Shown piece by piece: positions 54,322 to 64,000 of a stretch of 64,000 bases of DNA. The translations under genes were made by a program, and so were the position numbers. Position 1 is the first letter of the stretch; each line of letters begins with the position of its first letter. The stretch lies in NCBI GenBank assembly GCA_023159155.1, contig JAJNNX010000032.1:248001-312000 (forward strand). The letters run 5' to 3'. A model generated the notes under the pieces. The model ran no database searches and was not told the DNA's origin. It worked only from the letters and a program-made list of their open reading frames with translations. This DNA is from Ustulina deusta (lineage: Eukaryota > Ascomycota > Sordariomycetes > Xylariales > Xylariaceae).

Positions 54322-55875
54322 ATGATAAAGGCCCCTGCGTTGGGTAGAGCGTCACGCCTCCCTTACTTTCGTTCCTCGATACGCAGCCCGTCATGCGTTC
54401 TTTATGTCACCAGCCGCCATGTACGGCTACAGAATTCCAGCACAGACTCGCGGACGAGGAGGATACACAGCTCGTCTACACGTTCGTCGGCTCCCGCTGC
54501 TGAACAGCTTTCCGTGTCTGCCCCGTCTTCCGTCGGCGGGCTTCCTGTAAATATCCAAGTTCATCCAGCTTCTGCATCAGCAATGCCGAAACCAGCGCCA
54601 CTATCTATACTTCCACTGGTAACGGTTCTACGAACATTAGCCTCAACGACGATATCCTCATCTCGAATTCTCCTTCCACCCTCGCTCATGATCATGTCCA
54701 CCCTCGCCCATTCGAACCTGGGTCTGCTCAACCCGGATAAGAATCCTTTCCTTCGTTGGTTCTTGAAGAAGACCTTCTACGCCCAATTCTGTGCGGGAGA
54801 AAACACCATCGAAGTTCGCCGCACCGTCGACGGGCTGAAAGGACTCGGATTCAGTGGCGTGCTATTGGGCTACGCAAGAGAAGTGGTTCTCACCGACGCA
54901 CAGACGCGCGATCTATCTTCGTGCGGCGAGGGGGCAGTGGCTGAAGAGTGTATCCGCAATGAAATTATACCTTGGGCAGCTGGGACCAAGGAAACTCTCC
55001 AGTTGGCCCAACTAGGTGATTTCGTAGCACTCAAATTCAGTGGTGCTGGGCGCCAGGCTTTATACGCACTAAAGAACCGACTTCCGCCATCACAATATCT
55101 CAAGAAGGCCATTGATGAGATTTGTGACCTGGCCGCGGAGAGAGACGTACCTCTGCTTTTCGATGCCGAACAAACTGCTATCCAGGCCGGGATTGACGAC
55201 TGGACCCTAGAATACCAGCGCAAATACAACACGAAGCTGGGCCATGCCATTATCTACGGTACTTACCAAGCCTACTTGAAAGCTACACCTACGGTGCTCG
55301 GCTCCCACCTCGCTGCCGCGTCAAAAGAGGGCTTCACCCTAGGAGCCAAACTCGTCCGCGGTGCGTACCTCGGCAGCGACCCCCGCCACATCATCCATGA
55401 CACCAAGGACGACACGGACACTGCATACGACGGCATCACATCCAGCTTGATCAGGCGACAGTGGGGCCCCATACTACAGCAGGGCGTCGCCTTCCCGCAG
55501 GTCAGCATCGTCCTGGGCTCGCACAACCTCGCATCCGTGCAGAAGGCACGTCAGATCCGCGCCAGCCCCGAATCCGCCGGCACAGAGCTCGCCATCGCAC
55601 AGCTACAAGGCATGGCGGACGAGGTGAGCTGCGAGCTCCTCGTGGCGCGACGGGACGCAGGGCTGGAGGAAAAGAGAGGAGGTACGAGGCAGCAGGCTTC
55701 CGAGGCGCCCCGCGCCTACAAGTACATTGTCTGGGGCACGACAAAAGAGTGCATGAATTACCTCCTTCGGAGAGCCCACGAGAATAGAGACGCCGTCACA
55801 CGGACGAGGCAAGGGCGCGACGCTGCCTGGGGGGAGGTCAAGAGGCGCGCCAAAGCCCTCGTCGGGCTGGCTTGA
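54322..55875 (+). CDS. Proline dehydrogenase, mitochondrial
   Basis: FAD enzyme of proline catabolism, oxidising proline to pyrroline-5-carboxylate and passing electrons to the respiratory chain (yeast Put1). A single exon of 517 residues. The first about 60 residues are rich in Arg, Ser and Ala with almost no acids, a mitochondrial presequence. The beta/alpha barrel begins near residue 145 (FLKKTFYAQFCAGENTIEV). Characteristic elements are PLLFDAEQTAIQAGIDDW, YGTYQAYLK, GAKLVRGAYLGSDPR, VLGSHN, and near the C-terminus YLLRRAHENRDAV, which matches the conserved Arg-Arg-x-x-Glu-Asn substrate site. A long loop between GMADEVSCELL and YKYIVWGTT is Lys/Arg/Glu-rich. Converges with Cgi121, with 355 bp between the stops. 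Confidence 0.96.
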   Translation: MIKAPALGRASRLPYFRSSIRSPSCVLYVTSRHVRLQNSSTDSRTRRIHSSSTRSSAPAAEQLSVSAPSSVGGLPVNIQVHPASASAMPKPAPLSILPLVTVLRTLASTTISSSRILLPPSLMIMSTLAHSNLGLLNPDKNPFLRWFLKKTFYAQFCAGENTIEVRRTVDGLKGLGFSGVLLGYAREVVLTDAQTRDLSSCGEGAVAEECIRNEIIPWAAGTKETLQLAQLGDFVALKFSGAGRQALYALKNRLPPSQYLKKAIDEICDLAAERDVPLLFDAEQTAIQAGIDDWTLEYQRKYNTKLGHAIIYGTYQAYLKATPTVLGSHLAAASKEGFTLGAKLVRGAYLGSDPRHIIHDTKDDTDTAYDGITSSLIRRQWGPILQQGVAFPQVSIVLGSHNLASVQKARQIRASPESAGTELAIAQLQGMADEVSCELLVARRDAGLEEKRGGTRQQASEAPRAYKYIVWGTTKECMNYLLRRAHENRDAVTRTRQGRDAAWGEVKRRAKALVGLA

Positions 55876-56230
55876 GCGCATGTTTCTTTTTTCATACTCG
55901 CCTCCTATCACTTGATAGAGGTTAAAAAACCTCATGGCCGGGTCTCGTGGGGAAAAGGACGAGCTTACGACCCATGACTCATGAATCATGATTTTCGTTT
56001 GTGTCGGAATTAGGTATCTGGGAGGAGGGAGGTTCATCAAGACTGTTTTTTGTGCGCAGAATTCTATAGCATGCCTGGATGTATATCTGTCAGCATCAAT
56101 CAAATCAGATCTCATCTGCCATTGGCCGTTTCCGCATATTCGTACACTTCTTCATGCGCTTTTATAATTTACTTTCTTGTGCATCATTGCTATGATTAGT
56201 TAATTCATTGAAAAAAAAAATTTCTTTCGA
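55876..56230. other. Convergent intergenic region
   Basis: 3' UTRs of proline dehydrogenase and Cgi121, with an A-run near 56211. Confidence 0.5.
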
Positions 56231-57279
56231 TTATACCCCCCTTAACGCCATCCCGCCCATCACCAACATGTCCATCTCCCTATTCTTCGCGGCCTGGTCT
56301 TTTATACCGTCCAGCCAGCTCACCCCGTTCAACTTGTAGTACTTGCGCACGCGGCCCCAATCCGTGAGCGCCGAGAGCGTCTGGTCTGTGAAGGGCACTG
56401 GTTTTCCCCGGACGTGGGTGAGAAGGTGCTTCTCCACGTCTTGTGCCGTCAGCGGGACTTTGGCGTCCGTCGCTGGCGTTGTTATGTCCGTGGCCGTCGA
56501 CGGCGCGACGAGCACTTTGACAATGACTAAGCCCCGACTCGTGGGCGCGATCCCGTGCCGGCGGTATGCTTCTGCGATCTGGAAATGCGTCAGTCGCTTG
56601 TGCCGTTATTAAATTTTATTTTTTTCGCATTCTACCCCCGATATTTTACCAGGCATGGGAACGTGGGAAACAGGAAGCGGACAAGTACGATGTTGGAAGG
56701 CTAAGAAGGACGGCGCTTACGTTACTTGCCGGGCTCAGAGAATACACCATCTCCGAGTGCACGTTCGGCGTCTTCATGGTCCCGGCCGCCTGCACCGTGA
56801 TGGCCTTGAACGCGGCGCTGAGGACCTGCAGGCGGGACGTGATCTGGTATATCCAATTGTCAGTTTTTTTGTTTTTGGCCCGAACAGAACAGACGGCATG
56901 GCGAGAACGAGGAGGGCTGGGGGGGGGGGGGGGGGAGAGAGCACCGTACCGCGCCGCCGTCGATCAAGGCATACTCGAAATCAGCGTTTTTCGCGAGCAG
57001 CTGCTGGTGCAGGAATGCCGCGTTTTCGACGTCGCGGAACACGGCCACGTGCACCGAATGCGTCGCCGGTGCGTGCTCGAGCCGGAAGCTTTCTACTATG
57101 GGCGCGGTAGCCATTGGAGGGGGCGGGTCGGGCGGATGCGCCGCGGTTGCTGTGTGGTGGTGCGTCTGATGCTCGGTCTTTTGTCTTTTTGCACTTGGAG
57201 CGCGGCGGCGCCCTGGCTCTGGCGAGTGTGAGTCGTGTATGCTATTAGGCTCTGGCCGCTGCGGGATATCCGAGCCCAT
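56231..57279 (-). CDS. CGI121: EKC/KEOPS complex subunit Cgi121
   Basis: It binds tRNA and supports Bud32/Kae1 in making N6-threonylcarbamoyladenosine in ANN-decoding tRNAs. Minus-strand exons are 57279-56950, 56843-56721 and 56578-56231 (266 residues), with introns of 106 and 142 bp. The conserved core starts at ATAPIVESFRLEHAPATHSV and runs through VAVFRDVENAAFLHQQLL, FEYALIDGGA-ITSRLQVLSAAFKA, EMVYSLSPASN-IAEAYRRHGI and GLVIVKVL, to the C-terminal YKLNGVSWL. For exon 2 I used the GTAAGC donor, because it keeps phase and gives LSPASN. The first 59 residues are polar (His/Pro-rich, KRQK) and not part of the fold; an internal ATG at 57114 would give a standard-sized 211-residue protein. Intron 1 contains a poly-G tract. 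Confidence 0.9.
56919..56935. repeat. Poly-G tract (17 G) in a Cgi121 intron
   Basis: Seventeen consecutive G residues on the plus strand. On the coding strand they read as a C-run inside intron 1, a site of likely length variation. Confidence 0.9.
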
Positions 57280-58546
57280 TACGGAAATTAAGGGTAGGTA
57301 CTATGTAAGTATATATTGATGAAGTCACTGTGCTTGCTATCTTAGGTACCTATCTGTCCGTTGCGACGCTGCTGCTGTCGCGATTTCAGCATCGCGGGGC
57401 ATCGAGGCCCTTTGGAGGGGCATGGCGGCCGGCTGGTGCCAGCTGCCGATTTTTGCACGCCGCTTCCAACGAGGCAGCTCGGCTATCTAGGTACGAGCTT
57501 GTGATGGAAAATATAAAATGACAAAAACAAGATCCTCTTTGGAATTCTTTTCTCTGCAACTCTCTAAAAATAGGGCACACAACTACGACTGCCGCACATT
57601 GGCCAAACCAGCGTCCAGCACATTCCGCCCATGCCGGGGCGCTCAGCCCTGGCTTAGTGATGGACATGCTGTTCAACTTCGAGAACATGCAGTATATCGA
57701 GAAAGAGACGCCCGCACGGGAAATGAGTCTCGTCCCTTTATGTCAAGCTAAGTGCCTAGTATGCGATAAGAAAAGCAACTGGACAGAGAGGATCATGCGA
57801 ATTGGGTCTAGAAGCGGCGGATTGCTACCTGGATAGTAGTCGTCGCGTATTCAATACATCTCGTACGTTCCAGCATGCGGAACACGCTCCGCCGATGCTC
57901 CGCTGTTAATAGCTACGCCTCGTGTGTACATAGGCAGCACGTAGGAGTGTACATGGGTATGCCCCAGCCTTATTGGATACCGTTATCTATCAGGTCTATT
58001 GGAGGGCTATGTCGCGATCCTTCCGGTCGAATCATCGCTCTCGTAGATAGTTCTGCACATGTTTGAAGGGGGTAGAGCCGCAGATCGTCAAGCCACCTGT
58101 CTAGACGATCGGTGCAGTCAGTGAAGGACTTTTTTTTTTTTTTTCTCACACGCAATTCCTGAACATGACAGGTTGGATATTATTTGACAAATTCTTGTTG
58201 GAATCATTTGCTCCTATTCGACTCGCCCGGATACGGCGTCCCGAAGAAACGAGTGCTCAATGCAAGGCACGCCTGCATAGTAAGGATCCCTTTGTTGAAT
58301 GATGTGTTCGCTTCCCGGCCGGGTTCCTTGAGCCCACCGAATGTCTGGCTGGTGCCTGGCGAATCGAGAAACAACGGAACAATTCCTCGTTGCCACGTCT
58401 GTAAAAAGTCTTTCACTTCATTTTGCCCGAAATCTAGAGAAATGGCTTGGAACTAATCAGCTCATTGCCAGTGCTACTCTGGTGTGATTCCTGTATCAAT
58501 ATGAAGCTCTGTAGTAATATTTAGACTCGACGAGGAGTTTCCCCTG
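57280..58546. other. Intergenic
   Basis: Cgi121 promoter on the left and 3' flank of the Zn2Cys6 gene on the right. TAGGTAC motifs near 57293 and 57344 and a T-run of 14 near 58131. No gene is supported. Confidence 0.5.
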
Positions 58547-59905
58547 TTATCCGTCCCCAAAAACCTCAATAGACAGGGCGTGAACTTGTCTGCGAAGGTC
58601 TACTTCTAGCTGATATAGCAAACTAGTAGGTAATGGCAGGCTTCCAATCCCCCCCGTAGTCTCCAAGAAGGCCTTACTATTCGCAACTGGAACATAACTG
58701 GTCGCATAAATACTCGACGTCGCATGTTGCTCCCTAGATATTCCCGCTCCCAATCCTCTGAGCCGTAGCGAGAGCAAACCGACGAGTTGTTGTACAAGCA
58801 GAAGCTCTTCGAGAAAACACTGTGCCGCTATGCGTATCTTCCCATTATCGCCAGAGTAGCTATAGTCCTCTATCGTCGGCCTTTTGGCCACGAAATGGCG
58901 GAGGTGGTGGTCGCTCGTTGAGCCGTCATTTTCGAAATCGCGGGCTGCAATCTTATAACGACCCATGATCTTGAAAGCCAGCAGGCTCATGAGGGACAGT
59001 AGATAAGGGTCTTCGGAGCACGTGCACTCTACCATGTTAAGGATTTCTTCCACGTGTTTCTTGTTTCCCTCGGCACCCCGGTGATTTGCCTTTTCTTGGC
59101 CATTTGGGTGTCGTTTTACTTGGTCCGGCGTTGAAATGGACCTCGTACCCCCCGAAGGCTTCAGGGAGAGCTCCTGTAACAACTCGAATGCACGGCTAAG
59201 GCATGAGCATTGAGAATATAACGGAAGCTCGGTGGGGGTAGGTGGATGGTCAGGCTCAGCATCGCTGGCTGGGCTGATTGAAGAGTGAGTGGCAGTCTGG
59301 ATCATGGACGGATCCGAAGTCGTATCTCGTGGAAGAGCTGGATTAGACTTCGCCGTTGGGAATATTGAATAATGCGGATTGGAGGCGATGAATGAATGCG
59401 CCATTGCAGTTTCTGTTTCCGAGTGATCCGTGTTATCAATGGAATCGAACATGGAACGGTGCATAGAAACTCCCTCCATGTCGAAGAAACGAGGTGTGGA
59501 CGGGGAAGGCATGACGGATTCTTCAGCGAAAGAAACGAGACTTGGAAAAGTGCCCCGGAAAATGGGCGAGTACTGGGGCATTGGGACTTGTATAGCCCCT
59601 GGCAGCGTGGAAGCTGGTGACATGATGATTTCAGATGAAGCTATTGTTGGGCGGACGGGAATCGTAGATTTCGCGCTTTCGCTTCCACTCCTTTCCAACC
59701 GTGTGGTCTGGTTTCGACCCGCACGTCTGCTGGGAACATAAGAGCAAGCCTTGCCTTGCTTCACACAACGTGCACATGTTGGTTTCTCTTTGCTGCATCG
59801 CAACTTAGACTTGGCACAGTTACAGCAGCTATCTCGAAGCTTGCGAGGTGGTGGCGCCCGAGTTGCCGATGTTGACGGTAGAGTTGGGGGTTTAAATGAT
59901 GACAT
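58547..59905 (-). CDS. Zn2Cys6 transcription factor of the AflR type
   Basis: A nuclear DNA-binding regulator. A single exon of 452 residues with an ATG start. The binuclear zinc cluster is at 27-54, with Cys27, 30, 37, 44, 47 and 54 in the canonical spacing and the basic loop AKSKLRC. A basic linker (PSRRAGRNQTTRLER) follows. The middle is Ser/Pro/Thr-rich. The C-terminal half has the AflR-like regulatory region: LYSQCSCLSRAFELLQEL, HVEEILNMVECTCSEDPYLL, LMSLLAFKIMGRY and AAQCFLEELLLVQQLV. This domain combination is typical of regulators of polyketide or other secondary-metabolite clusters, but no synthase gene lies within this window, so its target is elsewhere or lies to the right of 64 kb. 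Confidence 0.92.
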   Translation of the reverse strand: MSSFKPPTLPSTSATRAPPPRKLRDSCCNCAKSKLRCSKEKPTCARCVKQGKACSYVPSRRAGRNQTTRLERSGSESAKSTIPVRPTIASSEIIMSPASTLPGAIQVPMPQYSPIFRGTFPSLVSFAEESVMPSPSTPRFFDMEGVSMHRSMFDSIDNTDHSETETAMAHSFIASNPHYSIFPTAKSNPALPRDTTSDPSMIQTATHSSISPASDAEPDHPPTPTELPLYSQCSCLSRAFELLQELSLKPSGGTRSISTPDQVKRHPNGQEKANHRGAEGNKKHVEEILNMVECTCSEDPYLLSLMSLLAFKIMGRYKIAARDFENDGSTSDHHLRHFVAKRPTIEDYSYSGDNGKIRIAAQCFLEELLLVQQLVGLLSLRLRGLGAGISREQHATSSIYATSYVPVANSKAFLETTGGIGSLPLPTSLLYQLEVDLRRQVHALSIEVFGDG

Positions 59906-62366
59906 CGGCTTCGTTGACCAAACGCACTGATCACCGTGGTTCGAACAAAGGGGAAGGGCAGACTTGAACTAGTCTGAGAGTATCTAACAAGGACTCATTT
60001 AACCACTCGCGTGGGTTTTTTCATAGCAGGGCAACCTAGATAGAGACCTGATGTTGGGCTGAGCCAAGTTTAGGTATCGAAGAGGGGAAGGTGAAGGAAA
60101 AGAGAACAGATAGGTCGCTCTCTTACTCTCCCTCTTCGACGAAGGATTACTGTTAGCATTCATACGGCACGGGAGCAGCCCAGAGTGGACCTTGAAAGGT
60201 GTGGTTACACTGGTTCTGAAGCGACTAACCACGTGAAATGATATATGACGAAACCGTCTCCCTTCGTTACCCTTGAAGCGATGCGCCCAACATATATAAC
60301 CTCGGTGCCTCTTAAACGTCGCTGGACGGTGATGGGCCCCGAGCTCGAGCTGACGCTGCATTTCAGAGGCACGGTGGGTATCAGAAGGGACTTAAATAGT
60401 GCATACGTAGATAGTTCAGATAATGAGACCTCCAGGATCATTCCTCCTAGTCGTGTTGTAACGAATCATATGAATGCCTTTCGTCGGCGCCTATTGGTCG
60501 ACTTCGACAGAGCCAAATAATCCGAGAGCCGTCGGCGCATGCTATTTTCACTCGGAGAGACGTCAAAAGCTTGCGGAAGCCGAAAAGTAGCTTAGTGGCG
60601 GTGAATGCAGCTTACCAACGTGGCTCCCGTAGAAGAAATAAACAGAGGCAGGCTGAGCGGCGGGTTGGTCATTCGGCCCAACCACAACCCGTCTACCCTC
60701 AGGACGAATCGAACCATTTCCTGTGTCTACCCTGCAGACTTCCTCTAGCGACCGATGAAGCAGGTGTGGTGCACTGGCCTCTTCTTTTTTGCTGCTATGC
60801 GAAGAAGGGCAATGAAAATGCATCCTCCGCGACGGCGGCACGGACCCGGAATACATGCAGAATGCTGCCCTCCCGTCATCTGACGGTGGACGTCCGCCCG
60901 CATCCGCATACAGCCTCATATGGGGTGTTAAGTAGCTAACTGACGGTACGGCCTTGGCTTGTCTTCCGAAGTGTATTCCACGAGCATTGTGTAAGTCGAG
61001 ATGGAGGCGAAAACACACGACGGCGAGACCTCGCGCTTTGGCAGCTAAGCAAGAGAGCGCGATCGAGATGTCCAGATTATTTGACCGGGCCTAGGGTCCG
61101 AGATGAGACAGGACTACACTACTGCAACTTCCGTAGTGAGGTTAGTATGCCGGCTACTGAGGTAGTCGTGGTGGACGATGTTACATACTGTGGGCTGAAG
61201 TGGCATCGCAGGTGTGATTACTGAAGAACATAGGAATTTGAGCTTTGGCAGCGCTTGGGGGATTCTTTTGCCTGAACCGAAACCATAGTGGCGTGGCTTT
61301 GACTCTTCTTCCATGTGAAGAAAGATTGTGGTATATTCATTGTGCATCGTGCAGCCACGCTAGCATTTTCGGCCACAGACAACACATTAGCCAGAATGCC
61401 GACACTTCGGAACAAAGGTCATTTGGCTTTTAGACTTTCGAAAAGATGCTTGGTATATCATTACATTTCATAGTTCTTAACGACAACAGCTGTAACAATT
61501 TTTATCTATTAAAGTAGGTAGAGTTGGTTGAGGATAGCAGCTAATTAAGGGGTTACATAGCCACCTTGTGGCTATGCAAGCTAGGTGTTGTCAAAATCTG
61601 GTTAACCTCCCTATATCAAATCAGTACGGGATACTCTTTTAGCTAGTTATCCGGGTTGAATTCAATTGTGTTTCATTGTGATCGTCCAGTCCCTAATTGA
61701 AAATCCGTGTAATTATACTAGGAAGTCTAGGTTTGGCCTATCTCCTTGTAAAAGGGCAAGGTGAGTACCCCCTACCTGGGCCTACTCACGTTGTCTACTT
61801 CAATATGACCTTTCCCTACGTTCCTGACGACTATCCTGCCAAGAAACAGCCTTGTTCCCTGAAAGCCGCTGCGTAAGGCCTATGCCATGTGAACCCTAAA
61901 ATCTGTGGGCACACAGTTCCTAACTCAGCACAAGGTTTTAATCGATTCGTATGGCCTGGCGACTATTTCCAACGGTTTCCATCATCGAGACCATATTAGT
62001 AGTAGTACGTTTTTCTATCTTGAAATATGTGACGGGCATCGCGCACCGGGTATGGTCTACTAACACGACTGTGGTTCATCTGTATGACATTGAAACTAGA
62101 TATAAAGTACATAATCACCCTGTCCCCCAAGTTTTCAACTTGCGTTGCAACCTTGATTGACTTATCCAAATTAGCCAATGTGCCAAAATTCATAGGGCGT
62201 CCTATCTCACAAACTGTGCCATCTTCCAGAGTAGGGAAAAGTAAGGAGGGGTAGGGGGCCGCGACATCAGTATGTATGTGTGAGCTATAGGAGTGCCACT
62301 GGACCCAGAAACGGTCTGGACAAAGGAATTACAAATGTTCCATAACATCGTCACATGAGAAATAGT
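59906..62366. other. Gene-free 2.5-kb stretch
   Basis: Upstream of the Zn2Cys6 gene and 3' of the ankyrin-vWA gene. The longest open frames (60563-61018 minus, 60571-60939 plus) overlap each other and lack protein features. Nothing is supported. Confidence 0.5.
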
Positions 62367-64000
62367 TTAATAGGTAAGAAGTGACTGCATAGGGGCCAGC
62401 AGTGTGGTGAGCAACTATTAATGTATTAGCATTAGGTTTCAGGAAGGTTGGTTATACTAGGATACACTTACCCAGATTTCGAGCTCCATTTGATCTTGCT
62501 TTTCTTGGTACTTCTCGTCCAGGATATCTGTTTTCCTCAATCGTCAATGACTTTGAATCTCTACGTGGGCCTGTGGGTGTGGGAGTAAATACCCTCCGTC
62601 ATATGGAGTACCTCCAGGACCTTGTCGTCCGTCCTAAGGCCGTCCCAGAATTTGTCCGCCTCTCGTTTGTCTTCCCAGTCCGTAATGTTCCCGATCCGAC
62701 TGAGGGAGAATAAGACAACTGAGAGGGTACGAGTTATTTTTAGCGTTCACCCCTTCTCAAGTGAATGTAGTTATGGGGGATCAACTTACCCTCGCGCTTG
62801 TAATCTTTGCTGTCGAGTAGGTCGCTGCATTTCCGGATCTCCTTGCGGAATCGATCTGCGTCCTGGTTCTGGTTTGCGTCTTCTGGCCCTGGCGTAGTAC
62901 CCTCCATCGCGCGTTCCTGCGTTGGAAAACCATCGGTGATACACATCACAAGAAATGGACGCTTGAGCAGTTTGCCTTCATTTAATTGGTTGTACACGAG
63001 CTGATCGAGGACGTGTTTCCTTAGCATTGTTCCTATTGGCGTCCAACCGGTACCACGACCATAGTTATTGAAGATTTGCTCAATAGCAGGCTCGTCGAGA
63101 TTGTTGTTGTCCGGAGTGTCTCTGTTGATGAATCGAAGGTGACAACCTTTGTTTAGAACCTCCTTTGTTCTGGGATCAGTTATATTTGGAACTGCCCGTG
63201 TGGTGATATCGGATATTTTCTTCACGAGGTCTATTTGGGACTGCCATCGATCTCCTTTGCTGGTGCCAGGGCCGTTGTCTTCATTCCACATGGATCCGCT
63301 GTCATCTAACACAAATCCCCGGTTTAGTACGTGTCACTCTAGACAGAATTATAACTCTTACCGCAGTATAATATGGGTTGATACAAAGCCAATTTAGCGA
63401 GGGCATCGAGCTGGGCCGGCGTATTCAGGAGATTGTTGGGGTCGTTTTTAAGCTCAGCAGCCTTATCGGCGACTTGCTGGACGTAAGGATCACCAGGAGG
63501 AAAGAACCTCTCAAGGCCACCTCTGTAATGACTAGTCAGCCAGCGGTAACCTCCAAGTGTCACCTCGGGAGATCAATCACCTCGCGACCATATTTTCCAA
63601 GTTTTTCTTGAACTCCTCTGGGGTTGCCGGCTCGGAAACATCCTAGATTTGGCATTAATGACAACGTTTCGTGAGGGTATGGAACTTTGTTGAGGATGGT
63701 GTGCTCACCTCTCCTGGTAGCGGGCCAAGTTCCGTGAGACCAAAGAAAGCACGGGATGCCGCGTCGAAGATGTCGGCAAGCGGGCCGAAGCGTTTGAAGA
63801 AGGCAAGCACTGGCAAAACCCACGCTAGGATGTAGGTCATAAGACCGCCTACACCTTTACTAGGGACAATCGCAAGCGCCTCCTTTACCTTGGCGCTGTT
63901 TGGCTTAGACTCGTCTACAAGGTCGTTCGCCGTCTTGCCGGCCGCGTTTTTCTTCTCCTTCGAAGCCCCTCTCTCGACTAGTAGCTTGACAGCTTCTGGG
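62367..64000 (-). CDS. Ankyrin-repeat and von Willebrand A domain protein (5' end outside window)
   Basis: The gene continues beyond the right edge. Visible minus-strand exons are 64000-63709, 63642-63581, 63522-63362, 63305-62790, 62718-62593, 62527-62472 and 62414-62367, together 419 codons and a stop, with introns of 56-71 bp. The visible N-terminal part is the end of an ankyrin repeat (PEAVKLLVERGASKEKKNAA-GKTANDLVDE), then a hydrophobic segment (MTYILAWVLPVLAFFKRF), a helical region, and a vWA domain. The vWA MIDAS site is complete: DDSGS, the Thr in GWTPIGTML, and the Asp in CITDGFPT. It ends in a helix (DEKYQEKQDQMELEIWLL). The 62718 acceptor was chosen because it keeps the frame and gives LFSLSRIGNITDWEDK, a normal vWA ending. 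A metal-dependent protein-binding role is inferred; the partner is unknown. Confidence 0.88.

Noticed and set aside
60563..61018. Overlapping plus and minus frames of 120-150 codons
   Set aside because: Mutually overlapping, no domains, and the plus frame opens on TTG.

Overview
The window is nuclear DNA of a filamentous ascomycete (Pezizomycotina, most likely a Sordariomycete). Evidence: short introns (54-207 bp in the models below) with GTRAGT-like donors, CTRAC branch points and YAG acceptors, wide gene spacing, a Zn2Cys6/AflR-type regulator, and fungal versions of Ccc2, Ted1, Cgi121 and MsrA. I see no tRNA, rRNA, CRISPR array or intact transposon. Splice sites were read by eye; every exon sum quoted for an intron-containing gene is a multiple of three. 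No RNA evidence or database search was available.

Left part (1-12.9 kb): a 1177-residue copper P-type ATPase (1890-5484), a GC-rich membrane-anchored protein of unknown function (6144-6992), then about 6 kb of nearly gene-free DNA holding only a small two-exon gene (9091-9467) and a broken Cys-rich gene remnant (10344-10631).

12.9-19.3 kb: a three-gene metabolic group of a divergent cytochrome P450-like gene, an MFS transporter and a convergent FAD monooxygenase. Together they could oxidise and transport one small molecule, but there is no backbone synthase.

20-32.3 kb: housekeeping and regulatory genes. These are a 957-residue protein joining two cyclic-nucleotide-binding domains to an F-box and leucine-rich repeats, a mitochondrial Bax-inhibitor/GHITM-type protein, a membrane-anchored MsrA, and ribosomal protein eL33 with six introns and a 10-nt exon. 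MsrA and eL33 diverge from a promoter carrying tandem GATA sites.

32.3-39.7 kb is a 7.4-kb stretch with no supportable gene. It is followed by a sulfotransferase-like gene (39721-40820) and an inverted, frame-broken probable relative (41470-41887).

43.6-64 kb is gene-dense: a quinate/hexose-type sugar transporter divergent from a BNR_4 beta-propeller protein, a Ted1/Cdc1 phosphoesterase, a small acidic protein whose first coding exon is only ATG, a Tim17-family protein, proline dehydrogenase, the KEOPS subunit Cgi121, an AflR-like Zn2Cys6 factor, and the 3' part of an ankyrin-vWA protein running off the right edge.

A short palindromic motif (TACCTAGGTA and its CTACCTA/TAGGTAG halves) recurs in many intergenic and promoter regions. 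I found no clear new defence or mobile system. The best candidates for follow-up are the cNMP-F-box-LRR fusion, the ankyrin-vWA protein, the P450/MFS/monooxygenase group and the transporter-propeller pair.
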